This document shows positions 38,145-46,509 of a stretch of 64,000 nucleotides of DNA, piece after piece (the stretch's first letter is position 1; the number at the start of each line of letters is the position of its first letter). Source of the stretch: Terribacillus sp. FSL K6-0262 (GTDB lineage: Bacteria > Bacillota > Bacilli > Bacillales > Amphibacillaceae); NCBI RefSeq assembly GCF_037977385.1, contig NZ_CP150277.1, positions 1,341,001 through 1,405,000 on the forward strand, read 5' to 3'. Position numbers and translations under genes: made by a program. A model generated the notes under the pieces. It ran no database searches, had not been told where the DNA came from, and saw nothing but the letters and a program-made list of their open reading frames with translations.

Positions 38145-38588
38145 GTGAAACTCTGTTTAAAATATTCATTCTGATCATTTTTCTTATTTATATATGCCCT
38201 TCTAAGGGGAGAAAAAAGAGTCAGGTTTATCATCCTTACCTGCTTCCTATTGATTTCCATCCTGTTCATATCTGGAATCCTATTCATTTCAAACAAATAT
38301 AATATACATGATAGCCCTGTATTAGAGAATGGTTTCAACATCCTTTACGATTGGGTCCATGTATTTTCCTATTTATTTGTCATTCCAACGGTCTTGCTTA
38401 CTGCTTATACATTACTGAAAATGATTCCGAAGCTATCCGCACGCATGTGGATAAGAGTCACTATGTACATTTTCTGGATTGCTTTACTGGCGGGATCAGC
38501 TTATATATCCTTATGGGTTTGCACCTTGATCAAACTGGCAGCACAAAAAAAGACACTTCCCGCGGGAAGTGTCTTTGTCTTATCTTAG
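38145..38588 (+). pseudogene. Probable degenerate small membrane protein gene
   Basis: From 38175 the frame reads a hydrophobic protein (FFLFIYALLRG, RFIILTCFLLISILFISGILF, then three more spans to about 38545). There is no good start: GTG 38145 is in frame but followed by TGA at 38172, and TTG 38250 has no ribosome binding site. A parallel frame from CTG 38153, just after GAGGTG, encodes a matching first span (LFKIFILIIFLIYI) and would join the main frame by a one-base shift at the A6 run near 38212. The last codons run through the ndh terminator hairpin. No family recognised. It could instead be a real gene with an odd start. Confidence 0.4.
38544..38578. terminator. Terminator after ndh
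   Basis: AAAGACACTTCCCG and CGGGAAGTGTCTTT form a perfect palindrome flanked by A and T runs. It lies inside the 3' end of the convergent degenerate reading frame. Confidence 0.85.
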
Positions 38589-39763
38589 TAAGCTAAGCTG
38601 AATAGACCTTTGACGTGAGTCAAGTAGCGAATGTTACTTGCCTCTTTCATCATTGTTGCTGGAAGACCTTTCAATGGTGTTTGGTTAGCACCGACGAACG
38701 CTACGGCATCCTTGCGGCCAAGGCTTGCAAGTGTACCGGAGTTGATCGGGCTGAAGCTTTCCATTGTTTTGCCTTCAAGGTAAGCGAATAGATTATAACC
38801 TACTAGCTCGCCCATTTGCCAAGCGATTTGTGCTGTTGGCGGCCAAGGACGACCGTCTTCACCGAAGTATACCGCACTGTCACCGACAACGAAGACATCC
38901 TGATGGCTCTTGGACTGCAAGTATTCGTTAACAGTCGCACGCCCGCGATCAGTTTCCAAGCCGGACTCTGCCACCATTGGAAGGGCTTGTACGCCGCCAG
39001 TCCAAACGAATGTGTTTGTTTCGATTTTCTGACCATCTTTCAATTCCACGACATTGCCTTCCACGTTCGTTACAGGCAAGCCAAGCAAGAATTCCACGCC
39101 GCGTTTTTCCAAGCTGGATTGTGCGCGATCGATAAGATGCTGCGGAAGCATTGGTAGGATCTTCGGACCAGCTTCAACAAGCTGAAGCTTGATTTCTTTT
39201 GGATCCACACCAAGAGGCAAGCAGTAAGAAGCAAGCTTGTCCGCGATTTCGCCAACCAGTTCGACACCAGTCAAACCGCCGCCACCGATAAGGATCGTTC
39301 CATCTGCAGGGTTTTTGGAAGCTGCATATGCTTTGATCTTATCTTGGATTTGGTTGAATACTTTATTTGCATCGTCTACGGATTTCAGGACAAGGCTGTT
39401 CTCTTCCAATCCAGGGATGCCGAAGTAAGCAGTCTTGCTTCCAAGACCTACTACCAAAGCGTCATAAGAAAGGGTACTGCCGCCTTCAAGGACAACTTCT
39501 TTCTTATCGACATTGAAGCTTTCCACTGTTGCGACTTTGAAGTCTACATCCAGACCTTTCAAAAGCTTTGTCACAGGCATTGCCACTGCTTGCTCGGAAA
39601 TGCTGCCCGCTGCAAGACGGTGAAGTTCCGTGATGATTTGGTGTGTCGGTGTTTTATTGATAAGTGTTACGTTCGCTTGTGCTTTGCTGTAATACTTACG
39701 TACGGTTTGAGCGGCTAAGACTCCGCCGTAACCGGCGCCTAAAATAACGATATTCTTTGCCAT
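38585..39763 (-). CDS. ndh: Type II NADH dehydrogenase
   Basis: 392 residues, the length of B. subtilis Ndh (YjlD), with near-identical blocks. FAD motif VILGAGYGGVLAA (about 5-17), NADH motif ILIGGGGLTGVELVGE (about 157-172), TAQIAWQMGELIGYN-like region and the C-terminal LTHVKGLFSLAY are all present. It feeds electrons from NADH to menaquinone without pumping protons. Downstream of yjlC in one operon controlled by a Rex site. Confidence 0.93.
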   Translation of the reverse strand: MAKNIVILGAGYGGVLAAQTVRKYYSKAQANVTLINKTPTHQIITELHRLAAGSISEQAVAMPVTKLLKGLDVDFKVATVESFNVDKKEVVLEGGSTLSYDALVVGLGSKTAYFGIPGLEENSLVLKSVDDANKVFNQIQDKIKAYAASKNPADGTILIGGGGLTGVELVGEIADKLASYCLPLGVDPKEIKLQLVEAGPKILPMLPQHLIDRAQSSLEKRGVEFLLGLPVTNVEGNVVELKDGQKIETNTFVWTGGVQALPMVAESGLETDRGRATVNEYLQSKSHQDVFVVGDSAVYFGEDGRPWPPTAQIAWQMGELVGYNLFAYLEGKTMESFSPINSGTLASLGRKDAVAFVGANQTPLKGLPATMMKEASNIRYLTHVKGLFSLAY

Positions 39764-39793
39764 ACTTAATCCTCCGTCCTTACCTTTTAGCTC

Positions 39794-40210
39794 TTATTTT
39801 TGTTTTTGTCTTTCTTTTTCGTTCGCTACTTCCAAATAGCTTTGAACAAAACGGAACATCTTCTGTGCTTGCGGGTCCTTCATCAGACGAAGCAAACCGA
39901 ACAGACCGATTGTTTCATTGCTTGATTCCGCACGATCCTTTGCTTCGATTGCAGTTTGGGCGACTGTTTTCACAGAATCCGTCACAGGATGAAGCACTTC
40001 TGTAATTGCATTAACTGTATCGGATTTCAACACATCATCTGTTGCTACAGAATGTGCAAAGTCGTAAGAAGCAGTCAAAGCATTCACAAGTTCATTGATT
40101 TTCGGCAGCTGTTCGATCAGGGAAGTCAATGATTCTTGCACTTCAGGTTTTAGCAATTGGTCAACTAGATCTTGTTGGCGCTGGCTAACACTTTCGTTTG
40201 TTTCTGACAT
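39794..40210 (-). CDS. yjlC: DUF1641 protein YjlC
   Basis: 138-residue DUF1641 protein, all-helical, with the family C-terminal segment FGLLRLMKDPQAQKMFRFVQSYLE. In B. subtilis yjlC forms an operon with ndh and the complex is membrane-associated; exact role unknown. AAAGGAG lies 8 bases before ATG 40210, so the frame extension to 40240 is not translated. Confidence 0.88.
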   Translation of the reverse strand: MSETNESVSQRQQDLVDQLLKPEVQESLTSLIEQLPKINELVNALTASYDFAHSVATDDVLKSDTVNAITEVLHPVTDSVKTVAQTAIEAKDRAESSNETIGLFGLLRLMKDPQAQKMFRFVQSYLEVANEKERQKQK

Positions 40211-40268
40211 AACGTATTCTCCTTTGCTATGGCAATGCATTATATTTATACGTAAACATTATACTTCG

Positions 40269-40286
40269 TTGTGAATTTGTTCACAA
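40269..40286. promoter_or_regulatory. Rex operator upstream of yjlC-ndh
   Basis: TTGTGAATTTGTTCACAA is a perfect inverted repeat matching the Rex consensus TTGTGAA-N4-TTCACAA. Rex releases it when the NADH/NAD+ ratio rises, inducing the NADH dehydrogenase. A further TTCACAA half-site follows at about 40294. Confidence 0.88.
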
Positions 40287-40700
40287 CTGTACGTTCACAA
40301 ATTGCTCAAAATATCCACCTACAACTTTACTCCTACTTAAGGCACTTGTCAAAAGTTATTTCACATGAGTTAATGTTTTTTTTCATTTCCTATTATATGT
40401 TCAAAAAAATGACATAGTAAAAGCCCTTTCATACTTCCGCTTCCGTAGCTTCCCCTTATTTCGGCAAAGTATTAATATTTTTACTTATTTTCCCGAAATC
40501 TTTGCTGGCAACTATCGCCTCCCAGCATCGATATTCAAACAATCCAACTCCGAATCCCTGATTCGTTTATCAGCCACGCTCATCCCCTGTTAGCAGAGCT
40601 ATACCCAGCGTGAAGAGAAACCGTAAAAATAGGTTAGGCAAGCTACCCTTACACAGGTGCCTACATACGATGAAGAAGAAAGCAAGAAGGGAGAATGATG
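40287..40700. other. Gene-free region between yjlC and the glycine-rich gene
   Basis: About 410 bp. No protein or RNA family recognised. The left part should contain the yjlC promoter; the right part is AT-rich then mixed, ending with GGGAG before the glycine-rich gene. I see no strong hairpin with a T-run. Confidence 0.4.
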
Positions 40701-41132
40701 ATGTACAACGAAAACGATGATAAGCAAAACCAGCAACGGCAGATCCAGTTTCCAGGCGGACCTGGATTTGGCGGTCCCGGCTTCGGCGGTCCGGGTTTCG
40801 GAGGCGGGCAAGGCGGCTTTCCATTCGGACCTCCCCCAGGAGCAGGCGGACAGCAAGGACAATTCGGGCCGCCTCCCGGGCCGCCTCCATCCCAAATTCC
40901 GCAGCTGCAGTCAGTGAGCGGCGGTCCATCTACTTTCGCAGTAGATCCAGGCGGAATCAGATTTTGCCTTTTCCGGTACACTTATATAGAGCTTGAAAAC
41001 GGACAGCGGTTCTGGTACTACCCAGTATTTGTGGGCCGCACCTCCATTGCTGGTTTCCGCTGGCGGCCGCAGCAGTTCCGCTGGCAGTATTTTGGTATCG
41101 ACCTTAGAAGAATCGCTGCATTCAGCTGCTAA
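40701..41132 (+). CDS. Gly/Pro-rich protein with conserved aromatic C-terminal domain
   Basis: About 143 residues. An acidic/Gln N-terminus (YNENDDKQNQQRQ) is followed by a low-complexity stretch with three GPGFG repeats and PPPG runs (about 17-65). A compact C-terminal domain follows (about 78-143: VDPGGIRFCLFRYTYIEL ... VGRTSIAGFRW ... FGIDLRRIAAFSC). A similar tail occurs in uncharacterised Bacillus proteins with different Gly/Pro-rich N-termini. No signal peptide. Three ATGs follow GGGAG; the third has the best spacing. Function unknown. Confidence 0.72.
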   Translation: MYNENDDKQNQQRQIQFPGGPGFGGPGFGGPGFGGGQGGFPFGPPPGAGGQQGQFGPPPGPPPSQIPQLQSVSGGPSTFAVDPGGIRFCLFRYTYIELENGQRFWYYPVFVGRTSIAGFRWRPQQFRWQYFGIDLRRIAAFSC

Positions 41133-41194
41133 TCGAAGAGGCCGGGCTTGCCGCCCGGCATTATACATAGCATGAAATATATCCAGAATGGCTA

Positions 41195-41322
41195 ACAATC
41201 AGCCTCGTGAAAAACAATACGGGAAAACGAAGAGCTATGGCGGCGTGTCCTGCCGAAGCGGCGCTCAAGAATAAGGTTCGGTTTTAAGCACTGGAAAATT
41301 AGTTATGTCCCAGCCTCTTCCC
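41195..41322. repeat. Possible dispersed intergenic element
   Basis: On the minus strand, just after dctM, the sequence begins GAGGCTGGGACATAACTAAT and continues through AGCGCCGCTTCGGCAGGAC to GTTTTCCCG. GAGGCTGGGACATAACTA-type runs are, as I recall, frequent intergenic repeats or terminators in Oceanobacillus- and Virgibacillus-like genomes. There is only one copy in this window, so repetition is not shown here. Confidence 0.35.
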
Positions 41323-41324
41323 CC

Positions 41325-42635
41325 TCATTTATCAAGCACACCCATGAGCTCTGGCAGCCAGAGGCTTAACGCCGGAATATAGGCGACTGCCAAAAAGGCT
41401 AGAATGACCGGAATATAAAAGAGCAGAAGCGGTTTGGTCACTTGTTCGATTGTGACATTTCCTACCTTCGCACCTATAAAGAGTACAGTACCTACCGGCG
41501 GCGTGATTGTACCGATTGCCAGCCCCATAGACATGATCATTCCGAAATGAACAGGATGAACACCCAGCTCCAATGCAATCGGCAAAAGAATCGGTGTAAA
41601 GATGAGCAAAGCTGGGGCGATATCCATAAATGTTCCGACAAGCAGCAGCAATAATACCATTATCAATATCAATATCATCGGACTGTCACTGATTTGAAGG
41701 ATGCCTGAACTGACCACCTGCGGCAGCTTGGAGTAGGACAGTATCCAGGACATTGCTGATGAAGCCCCGATAAGCAGTAAGATGACACCTGAGAAAATGA
41801 CCGTGTCCCGCAATATTATGGGGACATCTTTCCATTTCAGGCTTCTGTAAATCAAGCAAAGCACCACTGCATAGAGAATAGCCACAGCCGCTCCCTCTGT
41901 CGCGGTAAAGACACCGAACGAAATGCCGCCGATGACGATGACGATCAGCAGCAGACTCGGGATGGCGTCCAGGATTACTTTGGCTGCCTGGGAAAAACGG
42001 ATCGGTTCGGAGACTGCATATCCTTTCCGCTTGGCAACGATGAAAGCTGTGGCCATGATCAAGATGGACATTAGTATCCCTGGCACATAACCAGCAATGA
42101 ACAAGGCACCGATCGAGGTCCCCCCGCTCAGGACTGAATATAAGATTGGTGTGCCGCTCGGCGGAATGATCAACCCTGCTGGCGCAGAAGCTACGTTGAC
42201 AGCTGCCGAATAGCTTGGGTCATAGCCCTCTTTCTTCTGCATCGGCGCCATTATTTTTCCCATTGTGGCAGCTGATGCGATGGCTGATCCCGACAAGGCA
42301 CCGAACAAAGTATTACCAATGACATTTGTGTGCGCCAGGGAACCAGGCAGGCGTCCGGCCAGCAATTTCGCCAAATTGATCAGCCGCTGTGCAATCCCTC
42401 CTGTATTCATGATGCTTCCAGCCAATGTGAAGAAGACAAGTGATAACAGGACAAAGCTATCGATTCCAGCGATGAACTGCTGCGAGACGACCATTAATAT
42501 TTCATCGAATGGCAGCAGCATAGCCCCGGCAGCCAATGTAGATAAGCCGATACTGATTGCGATTGGAACACCAAAGAAAATGAGCAGGAAGAAAAGCGCG
42601 AACAAAACAATACCCGCAAGAGCCACACTCGTCAT
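41325..42635 (-). CDS. TRAP transporter large permease (DctM family)
   Basis: 436-residue membrane protein with about 12 spans. It shows the DctM/ITT-type repeats GSIMNTGGIAQRLI and AVNVASAPAGLIIPPSGTPILYSVLSG, and in the second half MGLAIGTITPPVGTVLFIGAKV. It catalyses Na+-coupled import of substrate handed over by the DctP protein. Last gene of a nine-gene unit. Overlaps the small permease gene by 4 bp. Confidence 0.9.
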   Translation of the reverse strand: MTSVALAGIVLFALFFLLIFFGVPIAISIGLSTLAAGAMLLPFDEILMVVSQQFIAGIDSFVLLSLVFFTLAGSIMNTGGIAQRLINLAKLLAGRLPGSLAHTNVIGNTLFGALSGSAIASAATMGKIMAPMQKKEGYDPSYSAAVNVASAPAGLIIPPSGTPILYSVLSGGTSIGALFIAGYVPGILMSILIMATAFIVAKRKGYAVSEPIRFSQAAKVILDAIPSLLLIVIVIGGISFGVFTATEGAAVAILYAVVLCLIYRSLKWKDVPIILRDTVIFSGVILLLIGASSAMSWILSYSKLPQVVSSGILQISDSPMILILIMVLLLLLVGTFMDIAPALLIFTPILLPIALELGVHPVHFGMIMSMGLAIGTITPPVGTVLFIGAKVGNVTIEQVTKPLLLFYIPVILAFLAVAYIPALSLWLPELMGVLDK

Positions 42636-43123
42636 GCTGCGTCCCTCCCCCGGGCAGCTTCCTTACGTGCCATGAATCGGTTCGTGACGATGTAATAGAC
42701 ACTCAACAAGCCGGATAATGGCAGCGCAGCATATACATAACCCATCGGCAGCCCCAGGACCGGTGAAGTCTGTGTCATGGAAGCAAGCATCAGCTGCGTG
42801 CCTCCTGCAATAAAGACAATCACCATGAACAGCAGTACCGTCACTTCGATGACCAGCTCGGCTGCTTTTTTATCCTTGGCATTTTTCCATTTGGACATCA
42901 GGAATGTCAGTGCAATATGCTCCTTCACACCGAATGCATAACTGGCACCGAGCAACCCGACCCAGATGAAGGAAAAGCGCAGTACCTCTTCTGTGAACAC
43001 GCTCGGATTCTGCAGGACAAAGCGAGTGAAGACTTGCCAGATCGCCCCTGCAACCAGGAAGACAGTCAATGTGCACGTCACCAGCAAAATACATTTATCT
43101 ATCCAATACCGTACTTTTTCCAC
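42632..43123 (-). CDS. TRAP transporter small permease (DctQ family)
   Basis: 163-residue protein with four spans and the DctQ pattern VFTRFVLQNPSVFTEEVLRFSFIWVGLLGASYAF (about 31-64). It forms the membrane complex with DctM. Starts at GTG 43123, with GAGGAG 9 bases upstream. Confidence 0.9.
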   Translation of the reverse strand: MEKVRYWIDKCILLVTCTLTVFLVAGAIWQVFTRFVLQNPSVFTEEVLRFSFIWVGLLGASYAFGVKEHIALTFLMSKWKNAKDKKAAELVIEVTVLLFMVIVFIAGGTQLMLASMTQTSPVLGLPMGYVYAALPLSGLLSVYYIVTNRFMARKEAARGRDAA

Positions 43124-43143
43124 CTCGTTCAGCTCCTCTTCAT

Positions 43144-44154
43144 TTACTGTAACGCCGCGATGTCATCCAGTACTTTGGCTACGTCCGGGTCTTGACGCTT
43201 TTCTTCAATCAGCGGCTGCACCAATTCCTTGAAAGGCTCCTGATCAAGCTCATTGAAGGTCACACCCATCTCGTCCTCAGCCTTTTGGATACTTTCTTCA
43301 ATCAGCTGGTCCCATCGGGCATTATGATTCTCAGAAGAAATCGCCGCAGCTTCCTCGACAGCCTGCTGCTGCTCCGGTGTCAGGCTGTCCCATGTCTTTT
43401 CGCTCATGATGAGAAAATCCGGAATTCTCGTGTGTTCATCATACGAAAAGAACTTGGCTACCTCACCATGGTTCGCATCGGTAAGTGCGATCGGACTGCT
43501 TTCCGCCCCGTCAATGACACCTTGCTGAAGCCCGGTGTACACTTCCGGCGCAGGCAGCGGCGTCGGCGAGGCACCCAGGAGCTCCATCGTCCGGATCGAT
43601 GTTGTATTCGTCATTGTACGGATCTTCAGTCCGTTCAGGTCTTCCGGTTTTTCAATCGGTGTATCTGCCGTATAGAAGCTCCGTGCCCCGGCATCGTAAT
43701 AAGCGATGCCATGAAGACCGATTGCCTCCAGCTCTTCATAAAGATCTTTCACGATGTCCGATTGCATAACCCGCTTGAAATGCTCTTCATCCTCGAAAAC
43801 ATAAGGCAAACTGAACACAGAGAAATCATCATAAAAACTCTCCAGAACCCCGCCATTCACTTTTGCCATATCGATGACGCCATTTTGGACAAGCTCCAGC
43901 ATCACCCTTTCATCACCAAGACCGCCTTCGGTATAGATATCCGTTGTCAGTACCCCATTTGTGCGCTGCTCCAGCTCTCCGCTGAATTCCTCCAGACTGG
44001 CATATACCGGGCTATTCGGATTATGGATATGCCCCATCGTCAGCCTTTTCGGCTCCTGGCCAGCGGCATCCGAAGCCGGAGCGACAACCATGACCACACC
44101 TATGGCAAGCAGCAGAACAGCAAGAATTAGCCATGTCGTTTTTGCTTGATTCAT
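43144..44154 (-). CDS. TRAP transporter substrate-binding protein (DctP family)
   Basis: 336 residues: signal peptide about 1-31, then a DctP-type binding protein. The AYYDAGARSFYT region and KIRTMTNTTSIRTMELLGASPTPLPAPEVYTGLQQGVIDGAE (about 175-217) contain the conserved arginine that clamps the substrate carboxylate. The family favours acidic sugars and keto or sugar acids. With the dehydrogenases upstream, an oxidised sugar or sugar acid is the best guess. Confidence 0.9.
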   Translation of the reverse strand: MNQAKTTWLILAVLLLAIGVVMVVAPASDAAGQEPKRLTMGHIHNPNSPVYASLEEFSGELEQRTNGVLTTDIYTEGGLGDERVMLELVQNGVIDMAKVNGGVLESFYDDFSVFSLPYVFEDEEHFKRVMQSDIVKDLYEELEAIGLHGIAYYDAGARSFYTADTPIEKPEDLNGLKIRTMTNTTSIRTMELLGASPTPLPAPEVYTGLQQGVIDGAESSPIALTDANHGEVAKFFSYDEHTRIPDFLIMSEKTWDSLTPEQQQAVEEAAAISSENHNARWDQLIEESIQKAEDEMGVTFNELDQEPFKELVQPLIEEKRQDPDVAKVLDDIAALQ

Positions 44155-44172
44155 CGTTCACCCTCCACCTAT

Positions 44173-44187
44173 TAAAAGCGCTTACAA
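44173..44187. promoter_or_regulatory. cre-like box before the TRAP genes
   Basis: The minus strand reads TTGTAAGCGCTTTTA, matching the cre consensus at 14 of 15 positions. It lies in the 54-bp gap between a dehydrogenase gene and dctP, so CcpA may block read-through into, or a local promoter of, the transporter genes. Confidence 0.55.
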
Positions 44188-44208
44188 TTCACGGCATGCG
44201 ACAGCACG

Positions 44209-45402
44209 CTATTCAGGCGTCCCTTTCGGCAGTGCCGAAATAACGTCAGCCTGAATAGCAGGCTTACTCCATGTTACTTGTAATTCATATGGCAGCTTCC
44301 CGCTCCTATAACACGTATTCAACGTCTGGTCCAAATCCATGACAGCCCGGATATTCGTCTCTGTCTTTCGAATCACTTCGTCGGGGAACGGTTGTCCAGC
44401 CAGTGTATCTTGATGTAATGCTTCAATGATTGCCGCATGTCCCAGAGCAGTTTCGTATGTGCACGGAATCTCCCTGCCATCCGTCAGGGCAGCAATGCAA
44501 TAATCCAATTTATCCAAATGATTGGCCTGCGGATTACCATAGACCTTCTCCTGGCCATTTTCCGTGCAGGCAGTGATGATACCTTGATCAAGATTGCAAT
44601 CATAGACGATGCAGCCTTTTTCAAAGTTGTATTGGAACTGCGGTCCCTGCTCCGTCCCTGTAGCATGCGATCCGTAAAAAAGCAGCTCACACTCTTCGTC
44701 TGTATACATTCGGATGGCACATGTATCAAATGTTTCCACCTCATTGGCTCGGTACAGCTCCGCTTCCAGACTTTTTATACACACCGTCTCCTGCTGCTCC
44801 TGCCCCAGCATGTAAAGCATATTGTGGATAAAATGAGCCGCGGCATTATTGGCTACACTATCGCGGATCAGACGCCCATCCTGCGCCTTCAGCTTCCCTG
44901 CCCACGCCGATCGGGAAAAATAGGCTTCATCGCGCGGCCACAGCACCAAGGTCTTCAGCTGCTTCGGCTTTCCGTAGATTCCATTCAGGATATCTTCCTT
45001 GAGCTCCAGGATTGGCGCAGTGAATGACCAGTTAAAACCGATGGCTGCCCATTTTCCCGATTCCAGGATTGCCTCATCCCATTTCTTTTTATCACGCATA
45101 TCGGCGAAAATCGGTTTTTCACAAAGGACATTCGAGCCATGCCGAAGTGCAAAAATTGCCTGCTCGGTATGCAAATGGATAGGCGTTGCAATAATCGCCA
45201 AGTCCGCTTGCTTTTGCTGATAAAAAGCGTCCATCCTTGTATAGATCGGGATCCCTTGCTGCTTCACCAGTTGCAAAAGGGGGCTTTTTTCCGGATGGAT
45301 CTCGACGATGCCAGCAAATACAATATCCTCCCGCTGCAGCAAAGCCTTCAAATAATGCTCCCCGTATCCATTCATCCCAATTAAAACGACTGCTTTCTTC
45401 AT
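44209..45402 (-). CDS. Gfo/Idh/MocA family oxidoreductase (third of the cluster)
   Basis: 397-residue NAD(P)-dependent dehydrogenase. Rossmann start VVLIGMNGYGEHYLKALL, lysine motif CEKPIFADM near 96, then a larger C-terminal domain. The usual GGG-D-x-G-x-H motif is replaced by SVANNAAAHFIHNMLYML near 190, so it belongs to a divergent subgroup. Likely acts on a sugar or cyclitol derivative. ATG 45402 follows GGGGAG and overlaps the stop of the preceding dehydrogenase gene by 4 bp. Confidence 0.82.
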   Translation of the reverse strand: MKKAVVLIGMNGYGEHYLKALLQREDIVFAGIVEIHPEKSPLLQLVKQQGIPIYTRMDAFYQQKQADLAIIATPIHLHTEQAIFALRHGSNVLCEKPIFADMRDKKKWDEAILESGKWAAIGFNWSFTAPILELKEDILNGIYGKPKQLKTLVLWPRDEAYFSRSAWAGKLKAQDGRLIRDSVANNAAAHFIHNMLYMLGQEQQETVCIKSLEAELYRANEVETFDTCAIRMYTDEECELLFYGSHATGTEQGPQFQYNFEKGCIVYDCNLDQGIITACTENGQEKVYGNPQANHLDKLDYCIAALTDGREIPCTYETALGHAAIIEALHQDTLAGQPFPDEVIRKTETNIRAVMDLDQTLNTCYRSGKLPYELQVTWSKPAIQADVISALPKGTPE

Positions 45403-46493
45403 CTTCTCTCCCCTGCCTTTGTCAGGCTGATTGCCTGTTCCTGCGCTTGGATTGCCAGCGCCGCTGCCCGGAAAGTATGTTCCTGACTCATTGCCGTCTC
45501 CGTCCCCAGCACACAATCATCAATCAACTGTCTGAAATACGGGATCCCAACCTTTCCTTTGGCAGGGAAATAGATCTCCTCTTCGTCCGTGACCACGTAC
45601 AGATGATCTCCTACGGCCGATCGTGCCACATCCGTATATTTGCGCAGTTCCACAAACCCGTTGGTACCGTGCAGCACCGTTCGTCCGTCTCCCCAGACCC
45701 GCAGTCCTTCGGGTGTGAACCAGTCGACACGGAAATATTGGCTGACGCCTGTATCCGTCACAAGTGTTGCATCACCGAAATCCTGCCAGTCACCGTACTG
45801 CGGATGGGCATAATTCGCCACCTTGCTATGGAGCACCTTCGCATCCTTGCACCTCGCATAATGAAGCAGCTGCTCAATTTGATGGCTGCCGATATCACAA
45901 AGGATGCCCCCGTTCTTCCCTGGATCGAAAAACCATGCCGGTCTCGTTTCTGCCTGCAGCCGATGCGGACCGGAACCAGTGAGCTGAAATAATTCCCCGA
46001 TCAGTCCCTCCTGCACAATCCCATCGGCAAGCAAAGCAGCCTCCACTGCTAATCGCTCGCTGTAAAACACGGCCCATTTCTTTCCCGAGCGCCGCACGGC
46101 ATCTTCCGCTGCATGCAATTGAGCCATCGTCGTGAAAGGAGCTTTGGCAGACAGAAAATGCTTATCATGTTCCAAGACCTGAACACCTAACGCTCCCCGC
46201 TTGGATGGCACGATACTTGTAGCCACCAGATCGACTTCGCTATGCAATATCGCAGACAGCTCTTGGACGACCTGCCCTGTTTGGAATTTCGCCCTAAGAG
46301 CATTCGCCTGATCTGGATTTTCATCATAGATGTGCATCAGCTGTGCCCCTGCATCCAATAAGCCCTGTACCATACTGTGGATATGCGGATGATCCAGGCC
46401 TGCAGCGGAAAAAGTAAAAGGCACCCTTTCCCGTTCAGCAGCAGCCGCTGCCATTCCTCGAGCCAGCTCCTCCAGCTGTTTCAGCAGTGCCAT
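45399..46493 (-). CDS. Gfo/Idh/MocA family oxidoreductase with altered EKP motif (second of the cluster)
   Basis: 364 residues. The fold and the motif GGILCDIGSHQIEQLLHY near 198 are those of Gfo/Idh/MocA enzymes, but the normally invariant EKP catalytic motif reads SAKAPFTTM, and the first glycine motif is replaced by SAAGLDHPHIHSM. Cofactor binding or chemistry may therefore differ. ATG 46493 follows GGGGAGG. Overlaps the next gene by 4 bp. Confidence 0.78.
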   Translation of the reverse strand: MALLKQLEELARGMAAAAAERERVPFTFSAAGLDHPHIHSMVQGLLDAGAQLMHIYDENPDQANALRAKFQTGQVVQELSAILHSEVDLVATSIVPSKRGALGVQVLEHDKHFLSAKAPFTTMAQLHAAEDAVRRSGKKWAVFYSERLAVEAALLADGIVQEGLIGELFQLTGSGPHRLQAETRPAWFFDPGKNGGILCDIGSHQIEQLLHYARCKDAKVLHSKVANYAHPQYGDWQDFGDATLVTDTGVSQYFRVDWFTPEGLRVWGDGRTVLHGTNGFVELRKYTDVARSAVGDHLYVVTDEEEIYFPAKGKVGIPYFRQLIDDCVLGTETAMSQEHTFRAAALAIQAQEQAISLTKAGERR

Positions 46494-46509
46494 GCAGCCT
46501 CCCCCCCTT

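Noticed and set aside
40695..41132. Minus-strand frames of 98-119 codons opposite the glycine-rich gene
   Set aside because: They are antisense shadows of the repeat tract; no starts with ribosome binding sites.
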